Assembly (NCBI GenBank): GCA_947507875.1 | Contig: CANNQP010000031.1 | Coordinates: 1 to 54,224, forward strand | Reading direction: 5' to 3' | Source of the DNA: Verrucomicrobiaceae bacterium | GTDB lineage: Bacteria > Verrucomicrobiota > Verrucomicrobiia > Verrucomicrobiales > Verrucomicrobiaceae | Length of the DNA stretch: 54,224 nucleotides | In this document: positions 25,335 through 34,664 of the stretch, piece by piece | Position numbering within the stretch: the stretch's first letter is position 1 | How the letters are laid out: each line of letters starts with the position of its first letter | The notes under the pieces: model-generated | Databases searched by the model: none | Seen by the model: the letters and a program-made list of their open reading frames with translations, nothing else | What the model was told of the DNA's origin: nothing | Made by a program: the position numbers and the translations under genes

Positions 25335-25362
25335 GCTGCCTCGCTTGTTTTGGCGAGGCAGC
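25335..25362 (+). other. Perfect 10-bp inverted repeat (hairpin) after the phosphoesterase gene
   Basis: GCTGCCTCGC pairs perfectly with GCGAGGCAGC around an 8-base loop. No T tract follows on either side, so it is a weak or Rho-assisted terminator, or an mRNA 3'-end stabiliser, between the phosphoesterase and the symporter gene. Confidence 0.6.
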
Positions 25363-25391
25363 GCGCACGGATTCTGCTCTTGCCGTGAGAG

Positions 25392-26753
25392 ATGCCACCC
25401 GGCATAACCAACCCCATGTCTTCCCCTTCCTCCTCCCACGGCCATCACTGGCCCATCGTCATCGCTCTGCTCGCAGGGATCGTCGTGGGCGTGATCCTAC
25501 AGCCCTTCACGGCACCGGTGGAAGGCGAACCCGCTGCCTGGACAGGCACTGTGCTGGAGGCCTGCCGCTTTGTGTCCGATCTCTTCCTGCGCGGGTTGAA
25601 GATGGTCATCGTGCCGCTCGTGGTGGCGAGCATCATCAGCGGCATCGCAGGTCTGAAGTCGCTGGATGGCTTTGCCCGCATGGGGCTGAAGACCTGGGCC
25701 TACTATGTCATCGGCAGCCTGGTGGCTGTGTGCGTGGGCCTGCTCTTCGTGAACCTGATCCAGCCCGGCCTAACCGATGGTGCCCCCAATCCCACCCTGA
25801 AAGCAGCGATGGATGCCGCACTGAACAGCCATGGGGCCAGCGAGGTGGGCGAGGCCATGAAGGAAGCCAGTGGTGGCGCAGCCTCACTGCTGGACATCGT
25901 CCGCCGTGCCATTCCCACCAACGTGATCGAGGCCTGTGCGCAGGGCGATCTGCTGGCCATCATTTTCTTCAGCATCCTCTTCGCCGTGGCCATGGTGCTG
26001 GTGCCGAATGCCCCCCCCAAGGCCCTGCAAGACACCTTTAACCAACTGACGGATGTCATGACGCTGATCACCACCTGGGTCATGAAGTTCACCCCCTACG
26101 CGGTCTTTTGTCTCGTCGTGCCCGCTATCGCCAATGTCGGTGTCAGCGTGCTGAAGAACCTCGTGCCCTATGTGCTGACGGTGATCGGCGCGCTGCTGTT
26201 CCACACGCTGATCATTCTGCCCCTCGTCATTCGCGTGCTCGGTGGCATCTCTCCCTGGCGGCATTTCCGCAACATGCGGGACTCCCTGCTGATGTCCTTT
26301 TCCACGGCTTCTTCCACCGCGACGATTCCCGTGACGATGCGCTGCATTCAGGAAGAATCGAAGGTCAGCGAGCGCGTGGCCAGCTTCGTCATTCCGCTGG
26401 GAGCCACGGTGAACATGAACGGCACGGCCCTCTACGAATGCGTGGTCGTGGTCTTTGCCGCACAAGTCCTGGGCATTGATCTGTCGCTGTCGCAGCAGTT
26501 CATTGTCGTCCTGCTGGCGCTCGTCTCCAGCATCGGCGTGGCAGGCATCCCCGCCGCTAGCCTAGTGGCCATCATCATCATCATGCAAAACGCGGGCTTC
26601 AGTGAAGATGCCATCAAGGCCAGCCTCGGCCTCATCTTGACCATCGACCGCCCGCTCGACATGGCCCGCACCACGGTGAACGTGTTCGGAGATACCGTCG
26701 GCGCCGTGGTCATCGCTCGGAGCGAAGGGGAAAAGATCGACGGCATGGCCTGA
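25392..26753 (+). CDS. Dicarboxylate/amino acid:cation symporter (DAACS family)
   Basis: The 453-residue membrane protein (ATG 25392; an alternative ATG at 25416 removes eight residues) shows the family signatures. These are the serine-rich re-entrant loop SFSTASSTATIPVTM, the PLGATVNMNGTALYE segment binding cation and substrate, and the VGIAGIP-like stretch GVAGIPAASLVAI in the second hairpin. The ending TIDRPLDMARTTVNVFGD carries the conserved D-x-x-x-T-x-x-N substrate site. About eight membrane helices are expected. It imports C4-dicarboxylates, glutamate/aspartate or related amino acids with Na+ or H+. Whether it belongs to the upstream amino-acid-related operon is uncertain because of the hairpin between them. 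Confidence 0.93.
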   Translation: MPPGITNPMSSPSSSHGHHWPIVIALLAGIVVGVILQPFTAPVEGEPAAWTGTVLEACRFVSDLFLRGLKMVIVPLVVASIISGIAGLKSLDGFARMGLKTWAYYVIGSLVAVCVGLLFVNLIQPGLTDGAPNPTLKAAMDAALNSHGASEVGEAMKEASGGAASLLDIVRRAIPTNVIEACAQGDLLAIIFFSILFAVAMVLVPNAPPKALQDTFNQLTDVMTLITTWVMKFTPYAVFCLVVPAIANVGVSVLKNLVPYVLTVIGALLFHTLIILPLVIRVLGGISPWRHFRNMRDSLLMSFSTASSTATIPVTMRCIQEESKVSERVASFVIPLGATVNMNGTALYECVVVVFAAQVLGIDLSLSQQFIVVLLALVSSIGVAGIPAASLVAIIIIMQNAGFSEDAIKASLGLILTIDRPLDMARTTVNVFGDTVGAVVIARSEGEKIDGMA

Positions 26754-26780
26754 AGCAGCCCGCCCCCCACGAAGCACAAC

Positions 26781-27365
26781 TCAGCGCAGATCCGTGATCC
26801 ATTTGCCACAGGTGTGTGGCTCAAAACCGTGCAGGGCCGCAAGCAGCGCCTGCGGTTCATCGTGCGAGAGCAGGCTTGCGCGGTGCTCAGGGCGCAGCAG
26901 CTGCGTGGCAGAGACGTGATCCAAAAATTGCAGCAACGGATCGAAAAAGCCGCTGACGTTCAGCAGGCCGACCGGCTTCTGGTGAAAGCCAAGTTGCAGC
27001 CAGGTGAGCGTCTCGAAGAGCTCATCCAGCGTGCCAAAACCGCCGGGCAGCGCCACAAAGCCATCGCTCAGGTCCACCATCATCTGCTTGCGCTCATGCA
27101 TGGTTCGCGTGACGCGAAGCTCCGTGCAGCCCTCATGGCCCAGCTCCTTCGCCAGCAAAGACTCGGGAATGACCCCGATGACCTCGCCCCCAGCCGCGAG
27201 CGCCGCGTCCGCCACGGCCCCCATCAGGCCCACGTTGCCACCGCCATAAACGATGCCGATGCCCTGCCCCACCAGATGCTGAGCCAGAGCGACTGCCGCC
27301 GCGCTGAAGGCTGGATCTGACCCACGGCTGGAGCCGCAATAAATGGCAATTCGACGCAAAGGCAT
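26781..27365 (-). CDS. LOG family protein (nucleoside 5'-monophosphate phosphoribohydrolase-like)
   Basis: The 194-residue Rossmann-type protein carries both LOG hallmarks: GGGNVGLMG (41-49) and the catalytic PGGFGTLDE block (107-115). MHERKQMM (89-96) lies between them. In plants and several bacteria LOG enzymes release the base from cytokinin riboside monophosphates; many bacterial relatives act on AMP or have unknown substrates. It is a single cytoplasmic gene, convergent with the symporter gene and not in an obvious operon. Confidence 0.92.
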   Translation of the reverse strand: MPLRRIAIYCGSSRGSDPAFSAAAVALAQHLVGQGIGIVYGGGNVGLMGAVADAALAAGGEVIGVIPESLLAKELGHEGCTELRVTRTMHERKQMMVDLSDGFVALPGGFGTLDELFETLTWLQLGFHQKPVGLLNVSGFFDPLLQFLDHVSATQLLRPEHRASLLSHDEPQALLAALHGFEPHTCGKWITDLR

Positions 27366-27467
27366 GATGCCCTAGCAAGGCGGATTTCTCCCACTTGGCA
27401 AGGCTGGAGCATCAACCGATGGCGTCGAAGGCAGCAGCCCAGGATTCCTGTCAGGCTTTGGCGGCAC

Positions 27468-27502
27468 AAAGAAAACCCTGAGCAGCTCTCGCCGCCCAGG
27501 GT
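27468..27502 (-). terminator. Rho-independent terminator after the Gfo/Idh/MocA gene
   Basis: On the minus strand ACCCTGGGCGG pairs with CTGCTCAGGGT (two G-T pairs, loop CGAGAG) and is followed by TTTCTTT. It lies about 25 bases past the stop at 27528. Confidence 0.8.
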
Positions 27503-27527
27503 GATTTCTTTCTCAAGAAGAGGTGAC

Positions 27528-28979
27528 TCAGGCCTTCCAACCGTCGCGGTAAGCCGGACGGGACACGAACTTGTTCGGAGCCTCGGCGTTGGAAACCTTC
27601 ATGTTCTGCTTGTCCCACTGCACCGTCTGCTGAGCGCGGACGGCAAGGTTGCCCAGGAGCACGAACTCCGTCAGCGGGCAGCTGTAGTCGAAGTTCGAGC
27701 TTGGTGTGCCACCTTCCACGATGTGCTTCGCCCACTCGCCCTGTGGGTTGTTGGGCATGATGGAGCGGGTTTCGGTCTTCTTGATCTTGCCCGCCTTCAT
27801 GTCGAGGCGCACCTGCGTGTAGCGCTCTTCATTGTAAATGACAGGGCTAGAGCAGTAAGCTTCCCCTTCAAAGACGGTGCCTTCCGTGCCGATGAACATC
27901 ATGCCGCTGCTGGCCTTCTCGAAAGCCTTCTTGGCCAAATCGCTGGTCATGTGCGGCGAGATCTCCGGCTTGTTCGGCTTGCCGTCCTTGGAACCATCGT
28001 TCCAGCTCACCGTCAGCGCAGGATGCTTGCCCGCAGGCATGTGATAGACCAGATCACTCCACACCGGAGCGCAAGTGTCGGAGATCGGGCTAGAGGTCGC
28101 CTCGATCTTCTCTGGGATCAACTGCCCCAAGATGGAGAAGCTAGCATCCATGATGTGACAACCCATGTCACCCAGAGCGCCCGAACCGAATTGCCACCAA
28201 CCGCGCCAGGAGAACGGATGCACGCTGTTGCCGCGCTTGCCATTCGCCCCTGCGGGGATTTCAAACTGGAAGTAAGGCTCGCTCGCCTCGCTGGACAGCC
28301 AGAGGTCCCAGTCGAGCTCAGGTGGGCATTCCGCGGCCTTTTTCACCAGAGGTCCCTGAGGCCAGATCGGACGGTTCGTCCATAGGCGGATCTCCTTCAG
28401 CGTGCCGATGGCCCCTTGCTCGATCCATTCCTTCGCCAGACGCTGACCTTCCATCGTGCGGCCCTGGTTGCCCATCTGGGTCACGACTGCAGCTTCTTTG
28501 GCAGCGCGATGCAGGTCACGCACTTCATTGATGTAATTGCACAGCGGCTTCTGCACACACACGTGCTTCTTGTGCTTGATGGCGTGCATCGCAGCCACGT
28601 AGTGCGTGTGGTCTGGCGTGGAGATGATGACGCCATCGATCTCATTGGCCATCTCGTCGAACATCTTGCGGAAGTCACGATAGAGCTTCGGCGCATTCGG
28701 CGCCGCTTGGCCAGAGTCCAGGTGGTGCTTCTCGCGCTTCTTCGCCGCTTCATCGAGGCGTTTTTGGTCGACATCGACCAAGGCCACCACGGTGTGATCC
28801 AGCGTCACGCCCTGGGTATCAGACTGGCCTTTGCCATTCGCACCGATGACCGCGAGGCGAAGTTTTTTGCCAGCCGCATTCTGGCCCTTGAGCAAAAGAT
28901 TCGGACCCGTGAATGCGCCTGCAGCGAGGCCTGCCGTGCGGCCGAGGAAATGACGGCGAGAGATGATGTTGAGACCCAT
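27528..28979 (-). CDS. Tat-exported Gfo/Idh/MocA family oxidoreductase
   Basis: ATG 28979 starts MGLNIISRRHFLGRTAGLAA, a twin-arginine signal (SRRHFLGR); the frame runs 22 codons further up but this start fits best. The 483-residue product has the Rossmann start LRLAVIGANGKGQS, then DVDQKRLDEA, the CVQKPLCNYINEVRDLH block (the usual EKP reads QKP here) and GALGDMGCHIMDASF in the C-terminal domain. Family members are NAD(P)-dependent sugar or sugar-acid oxidoreductases. Tat export allows a tightly bound cofactor to be carried out, as in the glucose-fructose oxidoreductase type. Verrucomicrobia carry many such exported copies. A terminator follows. Confidence 0.9.
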   Translation of the reverse strand: MGLNIISRRHFLGRTAGLAAGAFTGPNLLLKGQNAAGKKLRLAVIGANGKGQSDTQGVTLDHTVVALVDVDQKRLDEAAKKREKHHLDSGQAAPNAPKLYRDFRKMFDEMANEIDGVIISTPDHTHYVAAMHAIKHKKHVCVQKPLCNYINEVRDLHRAAKEAAVVTQMGNQGRTMEGQRLAKEWIEQGAIGTLKEIRLWTNRPIWPQGPLVKKAAECPPELDWDLWLSSEASEPYFQFEIPAGANGKRGNSVHPFSWRGWWQFGSGALGDMGCHIMDASFSILGQLIPEKIEATSSPISDTCAPVWSDLVYHMPAGKHPALTVSWNDGSKDGKPNKPEISPHMTSDLAKKAFEKASSGMMFIGTEGTVFEGEAYCSSPVIYNEERYTQVRLDMKAGKIKKTETRSIMPNNPQGEWAKHIVEGGTPSSNFDYSCPLTEFVLLGNLAVRAQQTVQWDKQNMKVSNAEAPNKFVSRPAYRDGWKA

Positions 28980-29322
28980 GGGGTTCGTGGATTTGGTTTT
29001 ACTTGTGGATTTGGGGGATTGAGACAAACGCAGCGTCTGACTCAAAATTGCGAGAAGATGCTAGGTGCACTTTGAAAAACAGGCAAGACCTCGCCGATCC
29101 TTCCTTAGAGAAAAACGGCCTGGCCTGCTCTATCCTGAAACCTCAACCTTCCGCGACACGGCACAACCGGCAGGCATCATCAACCATCAGCCGGACAGAT
29201 CCAGATAGACCAATTTCACTCAAACTCGACCCAAGGAATGGCCGTGAGGCCATTACACAGATGCTCGCGTTTTGTGCATCTCCAGTTCACTCGACGCAAA
29301 GACCGTTGCCTGACGTTTCAGA
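28980..29322. other. 343-base intergenic stretch without a supported gene
   Basis: This lies between the Gfo/Idh/MocA start and the rmuC end. An open plus-strand frame crosses it but has no family signature and runs antisense into rmuC. It should contain the promoter of the oxidoreductase gene; no clear -10/-35 pair was picked out. Confidence 0.5.
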
Positions 29323-29342
29323 AAAAGGGCATTCACCCTTTT
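29323..29342 (-). terminator. Terminator hairpin overlapping the rmuC stop codon
   Basis: On the minus strand AAAAGGG pairs with CCCTTTT around a six-base loop (TGAATG) that contains the TGA stop, and a T run closes the hairpin. The last codons of rmuC are therefore part of the terminator stem. Confidence 0.75.
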
Positions 29343-31051
29343 ACCTCCATATCATCCAGCAATCCATGATCAGGCGGAGAATCAAGGTCTCCGTCCAACG
29401 ATGGCGCATCATCAAGAATGATGGCTGCCTCAGGAGCTGGGAGAGCCTCGACTTTTTTGAGTTTTCGCTCCAACAAGCGGCTACGACTCGCCGCATCGTC
29501 TAGCGTATTGCTAGTTTCATCCAGTTTCTTTTTCACCTTGTCTAGCAGGTCACCAAACTTACTGAAATCGGTTTTCACCGCACCGAGAACCTTCCAAACC
29601 TCACTGGATCGTTTCTGAATTGCTAGAGTCCGGAAACCCATCTGAAGGCTATTGAGCAGGGCCGCGAGAGTTGTCGGACCTGACACGATGACCCTCATGT
29701 CCTTCTGGATGGAATCCACCAGACCAGGGCGTCGAAGGACTTCCGCATAGAGCCCCTCCGTGGGCAAATAAAGGAGTCCAAAATCCGTGGTGTGTGGCGG
29801 TGAAAGATACTTATCACGAATGTCTCGGGCTTGTGATCGCACGCGGTTTTCCAAATGTTTTGCAGCCTGATCTACCGCTTCCCCATCTCCCCGTTCTGAG
29901 GCATCCACAAGACGCTCATAGTCTTCTTTGGGAAACTTCGCATCAATAGGCAGCCAGACGGATTTGCCAGCCTGCTCATCGGGCCCAGGCAGCTTCAACG
30001 CAAATTCGACAGTCTCACGTGCACCGGGCTTGGTGCAGATGTTTTTTTCATATTGCTCTGATGTGAGGATTTGCTCAAGCAGGTTACCGAGTTGCACCTC
30101 CCCCCATGTTCCACGTGTTTTTACGTTGGTGAGCACTCGTTTGAGATCACCCACCCCACTGGCCAGGTTCTTCATCTCACCGAGCCCTGAATGGACTTGT
30201 TCTAGACGATCACTCACCTGCTTGAATGATTCACCAAGACGCTTGTCCAGAGTTCCTTGTAACTTTTCATCAACCGTCTTTCTCATCTCTTCCAGCTTGG
30301 CTGCATTGTCGCTTTGTAACTCTTTGAGTTTAGCATCGACTGCGCCGCGAAGTTCATCCGCTTTCTTCTCATGGCTCTCCGTCAGGCGCATGAGCTGTGT
30401 TGCAAAGGAGTCGAACTGTAGTTTTTGCAATCCGGCCATGTCACTCATCTGCTTCTGAAGGGATTCTTTGAAGTCTTTCAGCGCACTAGAAAGCTCTACT
30501 CGTGCTTGTTTGGCGCTTTCCTGAGCGGTCTGGCCAAAATCCGTCAAACGCCTACCAAATGATTCAAACTGCTGGTGGAGTATCTTTGCCATTTCCGCCA
30601 GACGGTGCTCCTGGGATTCCTTGAATAGGTTTAATGAACCGACGAGCTCTTGGCGAAGCTGGCTCCCACTCAGATCACCAGCCTGTTTCAAGGCAATGAG
30701 CTGATTGGCAAAATCCTCTAACCTCTGTTGTTGAGCGATGGATATTCTGTCCACCCCTTTCACCAGCGAATCGGTCGAATGCCTGAGCGACCATTGCAGC
30801 TCTTCTCTCAACCCACGAGCCTGTTCAGCTGATTCCTGGCGGTTCGCTGCGACTTCTTCTTTGATCGCACGTTCCGATCGCTCCTGAAGCTTTTCGATAA
30901 CATCCAGGCGTGACTGTATCGGTGATAAATCAAGCCGCGCAGGCCGACGAATGAGGGCGATCAGTAACACCACCACCACAAGCCATAAAATGCCTGCGAT
31001 CATGAAAAGGGCTTCTGGGGTGAGGAATTCGGCAGGAATGAAGCCTTGCAT
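29333..31051 (-). CDS. rmuC: DNA recombination protein RmuC
   Basis: The 572-residue protein has one N-terminal membrane helix (about 14-37, LFMIAGILWLVVVVLLIALI). A ~300-residue coiled-coil region rich in Q, E, K and L follows. The conserved RmuC C-terminal nuclease-like domain has VKTRGTWGEVQLGNLLEQIL, the PIDAKFPKEDYERL block, and TDFGLLYLPTEGLYAEVL. RmuC limits DNA inversions and rearrangements. Its longer coiled coil is within family variation. It is transcribed divergently from the sugar permease gene and ends in a hairpin overlapping its stop. Confidence 0.93.
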   Translation of the reverse strand: MQGFIPAEFLTPEALFMIAGILWLVVVVLLIALIRRPARLDLSPIQSRLDVIEKLQERSERAIKEEVAANRQESAEQARGLREELQWSLRHSTDSLVKGVDRISIAQQQRLEDFANQLIALKQAGDLSGSQLRQELVGSLNLFKESQEHRLAEMAKILHQQFESFGRRLTDFGQTAQESAKQARVELSSALKDFKESLQKQMSDMAGLQKLQFDSFATQLMRLTESHEKKADELRGAVDAKLKELQSDNAAKLEEMRKTVDEKLQGTLDKRLGESFKQVSDRLEQVHSGLGEMKNLASGVGDLKRVLTNVKTRGTWGEVQLGNLLEQILTSEQYEKNICTKPGARETVEFALKLPGPDEQAGKSVWLPIDAKFPKEDYERLVDASERGDGEAVDQAAKHLENRVRSQARDIRDKYLSPPHTTDFGLLYLPTEGLYAEVLRRPGLVDSIQKDMRVIVSGPTTLAALLNSLQMGFRTLAIQKRSSEVWKVLGAVKTDFSKFGDLLDKVKKKLDETSNTLDDAASRSRLLERKLKKVEALPAPEAAIILDDAPSLDGDLDSPPDHGLLDDMEVKG

Positions 31052-31250
31052 TGAATTGATGCGTTAGACGATAGGGAAAACTAAACCAAGACATCTAGTA
31101 CTCCTCTCCCCACCGTGACAGCAAAGAATCAAAACTGAAATGGGCTCCGTGAAGTGATCATGCCAATCACGCTAAAGCTCTACGAAGGACCAGCTATTTC
31201 CCGTGACAAGGCAGGGCTTGGTTTGATAGACAAACTACGCGCCGTAGATC

Positions 31251-32378
31251 ATGTCTCGTTCCTTATCCATCCGTGATTTTTCCATAGCCCTGGCCTTGTT
31301 TGGCATCTGTTGCTTTTTTGCAGTAGCGGAGCCGAAATTCCTCGATCCACGGAACCTTTCGCTGCTGCTGACCGAACTCTCCATCTCCGCCACACTGGCT
31401 CTGGGGATGCTTCTGGTCATTTTGCCAGGACACATCGACCTTTCGGTAGGAAGTGGACTCGCCTTGCTCAGCGGCATTGCCACCGTGCTGACGACCAAGA
31501 TTGGCCTACCTTCACCTTTGAGTTTGGTGCTTGCCCTTTTGGCAGGGGTGCTACTCTGGCGGATGAAGGGGCTTTTGATCGTACGAGAGCGCATTCCCGC
31601 CTTCATCGTGACCTTGGCAGGTCTATTGATTTTTCGTGGGCTTTTTTGGTTGGTGATTCAGAACCAAACCGTGCCAGTGGTCGCAGGCGGACAAAGCAAT
31701 CTCTATTCGCAGATCAGCACCTCGTACTTACCCCCTTGGCTTGGATTGATTTTGGCCGCTGGAGTGATCAGCGTCATGGGCTGGCTGACCTGGAAAAGTC
31801 GAGCTGAAAAGAAAGTTTACGGTTTTCCTGTTGAGGATCAGGAGACCACCTTCCTCAAAGTGTTTGTGTCGGCCCAAGCGATTCTTTTGTTTGTTCTAAT
31901 CACGAATGAATTCCGCGGCATTCCCGTGCCTGCGCTGATGTTTGCGGCAGTCGCTCTCGCTGTGCACGTGCTCACCAAGCATCTACCCATGGGCCGCTAC
32001 CTGTATGCGATTGGCGGAAATGCGGAAGCAGCTCAGGTATCAGGCGTGCCGGTTCAGCGTGTCATCATCGCCGCCTACTCCATGATGGGGGGCATCGTGG
32101 CCATCACAGGATTCATGCTGACGTCTTACACTGGAAACTCGACAACCGATTTGGGCGAATGGATGGAGTTGGATGCCGTGGCAGCCTGTGTCATTGGCGG
32201 GGTCAGCCTACGTGGAGGCAGAGGCCGCGTGCTGGGTGTACTTGCCGGAGCTCTGATGATGGCTGTTTTGTTGAATGGCATGACCTTGATGTCGGTATCC
32301 CCAGAACACAAACTTATCGTCCGAGGAGCCGTGCTGCTGGCCGCAGTTTGGATGGACGTGCGACTGAATCGCAGCTGA
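31251..32378 (+). CDS. Sugar ABC transporter permease (XylH/RbsC-like), orphan
   Basis: The 375-residue protein has about ten membrane helices. It carries the branched-chain-type permease signature LGMLLVILPGHIDLSVGSGL and the cytoplasmic loop YAIGGNAEAAQVSGVPVQRV, both typical of ribose/xylose permeases; the GFPVEDQE-containing insert is seen in XylH-type members. It would form the channel of a monosaccharide importer, but no ATP-binding protein or periplasmic binding protein gene is adjacent: rmuC lies upstream (divergent) and actD downstream (convergent). It must pair with components coded elsewhere, or be a relic. No frame defect is seen. Confidence 0.88.
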   Translation: MSRSLSIRDFSIALALFGICCFFAVAEPKFLDPRNLSLLLTELSISATLALGMLLVILPGHIDLSVGSGLALLSGIATVLTTKIGLPSPLSLVLALLAGVLLWRMKGLLIVRERIPAFIVTLAGLLIFRGLFWLVIQNQTVPVVAGGQSNLYSQISTSYLPPWLGLILAAGVISVMGWLTWKSRAEKKVYGFPVEDQETTFLKVFVSAQAILLFVLITNEFRGIPVPALMFAAVALAVHVLTKHLPMGRYLYAIGGNAEAAQVSGVPVQRVIIAAYSMMGGIVAITGFMLTSYTGNSTTDLGEWMELDAVAACVIGGVSLRGGRGRVLGVLAGALMMAVLLNGMTLMSVSPEHKLIVRGAVLLAAVWMDVRLNRS

Positions 32379-32470
32379 ATGACCAAAGGGGGAATTCAGG
32401 CCTTGTGGACCGATCACTCTTCCTGGACGGGAAAGACAGCCGCAGAGACCTTAGCGCTCACTAACCCCTC

Positions 32471-32497
32471 AAAAAAAAGAGCCGCACGAGGCGGCTC
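32471..32497 (-). terminator. Rho-independent terminator after actD
   Basis: On the minus strand GAGCCGC pairs perfectly with GCGGCTC around a five-base loop and is followed by eight T. It lies 29 bases beyond the actD stop and closes the act operon. Confidence 0.92.
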
Positions 32498-32525
32498 CAA
32501 AAGAGGGTACGCAGTTGATGAAAAC

Positions 32526-33122
32526 TTACAGTTCGTCTTCGACCAATTCGATGTTTTTGCCGCCGATTTTTTCGAGCAAAGCTTTCGTGCCCACTTGGCT
32601 AAACTTGGGATCGCGAGCTTCAATGCAGACAAAAAAACCATCGTCCGAAAACTTCGCAAATTGCTTGGAAACGAACAACGGGTGATTCCAACGAGGAAGC
32701 CCCATGAGGGCCAACAAACCAAACAGCGTAGTGAAGGCACTGAATAGAATGGTGAGCTCAAACATCACCGGGAAGAAGGCCGGCAAAGTGAAAATGTCCG
32801 TCGGTTTTGCCTGAACCACGGTGGGATAGGTTTCAGCCAGCTTTTGGATGAAACCCAAGCCAATGCTAGACCAAAAGTTGGTCTGAGTCAGCGTTTGTAG
32901 CGTGAAGGCGACACAAGTGCCGGTCATGCCACCCACAAACACAAGCTTAGGCAAAATGGATTTAGAATTGCCCATGGCTTTGTCCATGCCGTGGATAGGA
33001 AAGGGACTGTGGACATCCCAGCGCTGGTAGCCAGCATCGCGGACTTGCTCAGCAGCATGGTAGAGGTCGGCCACGCCATCGAATTCGGCGAGGTATCCGT
33101 GGACTCGTTTGAGAGTGCTCAT
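32526..33122 (-). CDS. actD: Alternative complex III subunit ActD (DUF3341)
   Basis: The 198-residue protein starts RVHGYLAEFDGVADLYHAAE and has DVHSPFPIHGMDKAMG, the conserved DUF3341 opening. Two membrane helices follow (around LVFVGGMTGTCVAFTLQTL and PVMFELTILFSAFTTLFGLL), then a C-terminal soluble part with DGFFVCIEA. ActD is a membrane subunit of the quinol:electron acceptor oxidoreductase. It is the last gene of the cluster, 36 bases after actC, and a strong terminator follows, so actE and actF are not part of this transcript. Confidence 0.92.
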   Translation of the reverse strand: MSTLKRVHGYLAEFDGVADLYHAAEQVRDAGYQRWDVHSPFPIHGMDKAMGNSKSILPKLVFVGGMTGTCVAFTLQTLTQTNFWSSIGLGFIQKLAETYPTVVQAKPTDIFTLPAFFPVMFELTILFSAFTTLFGLLALMGLPRWNHPLFVSKQFAKFSDDGFFVCIEARDPKFSQVGTKALLEKIGGKNIELVEDEL

Positions 33123-33158
33123 GAGTGAAGGGGAAGACGCAAAGGTTGAAATTTCAGA

Positions 33159-34646
33159 TCATGCAGCGGCCGCAGCCTCGCGAGGAACATGGCGGTCAGG
33201 GTAGCCCATGAGATCTTCCTCCTGAATGCCCTCTTGACCATGATCATGGTGATGAGGGTCACTTTGAGGCAGAACACCTTTGACTTCACCAATCGCGATG
33301 ACGGGAAGGAAGCGAAGGAACAAGAGGAAAAGCATCATGAAGAGACCGAAAGTACCAAGGAAGGTGTATTTATCCACCCAGGTTGCCTCATAGGTTCGCC
33401 AAGAACCAGGAGTCAAATGACGCTCCAGAGTGGTGGCGATGATGACGTAGCGTTCGAACCACATGCCAGCGTTCACGCACATGCAGACGAACATGACGAC
33501 CCACATGTTGTGACGGAAAGGACGATACCAGAAGAGCTGTGGCGCAAACACGTTAAAACCAAACATGAAGTAATAGGCCCAGGTGGAAGGTCCATACAGG
33601 CCACGCAGCATGAAGGTCTGAAGCTCAAACTTGTTGGCACTGTAGTAGGCCACAAAGAACTCCATGGAGTAAGCGTAACCGACAATCGTTCCAGTTAGCA
33701 GAATGATCTTCGCCATGTTGTCGATGTGCTTGGGTGTGATCAAATCACCCAGGCCGTAAATTTTCGACACAGGAATCATCAAGGTCAGCACCATCGCGAA
33801 CCCGCCGAAAATAGCACCGGCCACAAAGTAAGGTGGGAAGATGGTGGTGTGCCATCCTGGAACAACGGAAGTCGCAAAGTCAAAGGACACCACCGAGTGA
33901 ACGGAAAGCACCAGAGGCGTCGAAAGAGCCGCCAAGAGCATGTAAGCTGTTTCATAGTGGCTCCAGTGGCGATTCGCGCCACGCCAGCCTAGAGCAAAAA
34001 TTCCGTAGAGAGCTTTGCGAAGCCCTGGTTTGCAGCGATCCCGAAGAGTTGCCAAATCAGGCACCAACCCCAAGTACCAAAACACGAGGGAAACGCTGAA
34101 ATAGGTCGAAACCGCGAACACGTCCCAAAGCAGGGGCGACTTGAAGTTCTGCCAGATCGCATTGGCATTAGGGATCGGAGCCAAGAACCAAACCATCCAA
34201 ACACGACCAACGTGGAAAGCAGGGAAGAGGCCCGCACACATCACCGCAAAGATCGTCATTGCTTCAGCGGCGCGATTCACAGACGTGCGCCACTTTTGCC
34301 GAGTGAGGAAAAGAATGGCGGAAATCAAAGTGCCCGCATGGCCGATACCGATCCAGAACACGAAATTGGTGATATCCCACGCCCACGCCACCGGTTGCTT
34401 TTGTCCCCAAACCCCAACGCCCGTGCTAATGAGATAAGCAAAACAAAAAGCAGTCAGACCGGTAAGAAGCACTGAAGGAACAAACAAAATCCACCAGAGG
34501 AGGGGTTGCTTGTTCTCCACAATGCCGCAGACGCGGTTAGTGATCCAGGAGTATGAGCGCTTGTTGAGAACAAGTGGCTCACGGTCAAGGATGCGCGGGG
34601 CACCTTTGTAAGCTTGTTCGTGAATATGGGCTGCTTCGGCGGACAT
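33159..34646 (-). CDS. actC: Alternative complex III subunit ActC (NrfD/PsrC-like quinol-binding membrane protein)
   Basis: The 495-residue integral membrane protein has about ten helices, including [39 protein letters not shown] and [27 protein letters not shown] and the long VPGWHTT...[10 protein letters not shown] segment are typical of the NrfD-like quinol-oxidising subunit ActC. It probably carries the quinol site and part of the proton path. The C-terminal tail is charged and His-rich ([11 protein letters not shown]). It starts 18 bases after the actB stop, within the operon. Confidence 0.93.
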   Translation of the reverse strand: MSAEAAHIHEQAYKGAPRILDREPLVLNKRSYSWITNRVCGIVENKQPLLWWILFVPSVLLTGLTAFCFAYLISTGVGVWGQKQPVAWAWDITNFVFWIGIGHAGTLISAILFLTRQKWRTSVNRAAEAMTIFAVMCAGLFPAFHVGRVWMVWFLAPIPNANAIWQNFKSPLLWDVFAVSTYFSVSLVFWYLGLVPDLATLRDRCKPGLRKALYGIFALGWRGANRHWSHYETAYMLLAALSTPLVLSVHSVVSFDFATSVVPGWHTTIFPPYFVAGAIFGGFAMVLTLMIPVSKIYGLGDLITPKHIDNMAKIILLTGTIVGYAYSMEFFVAYYSANKFELQTFMLRGLYGPSTWAYYFMFGFNVFAPQLFWYRPFRHNMWVVMFVCMCVNAGMWFERYVIIATTLERHLTPGSWRTYEATWVDKYTFLGTFGLFMMLFLLFLRFLPVIAIGEVKGVLPQSDPHHHDHGQEGIQEEDLMGYPDRHVPREAAAAA

Positions 34647-34664
34647 GTCAGCGTGAGAGGTGTT

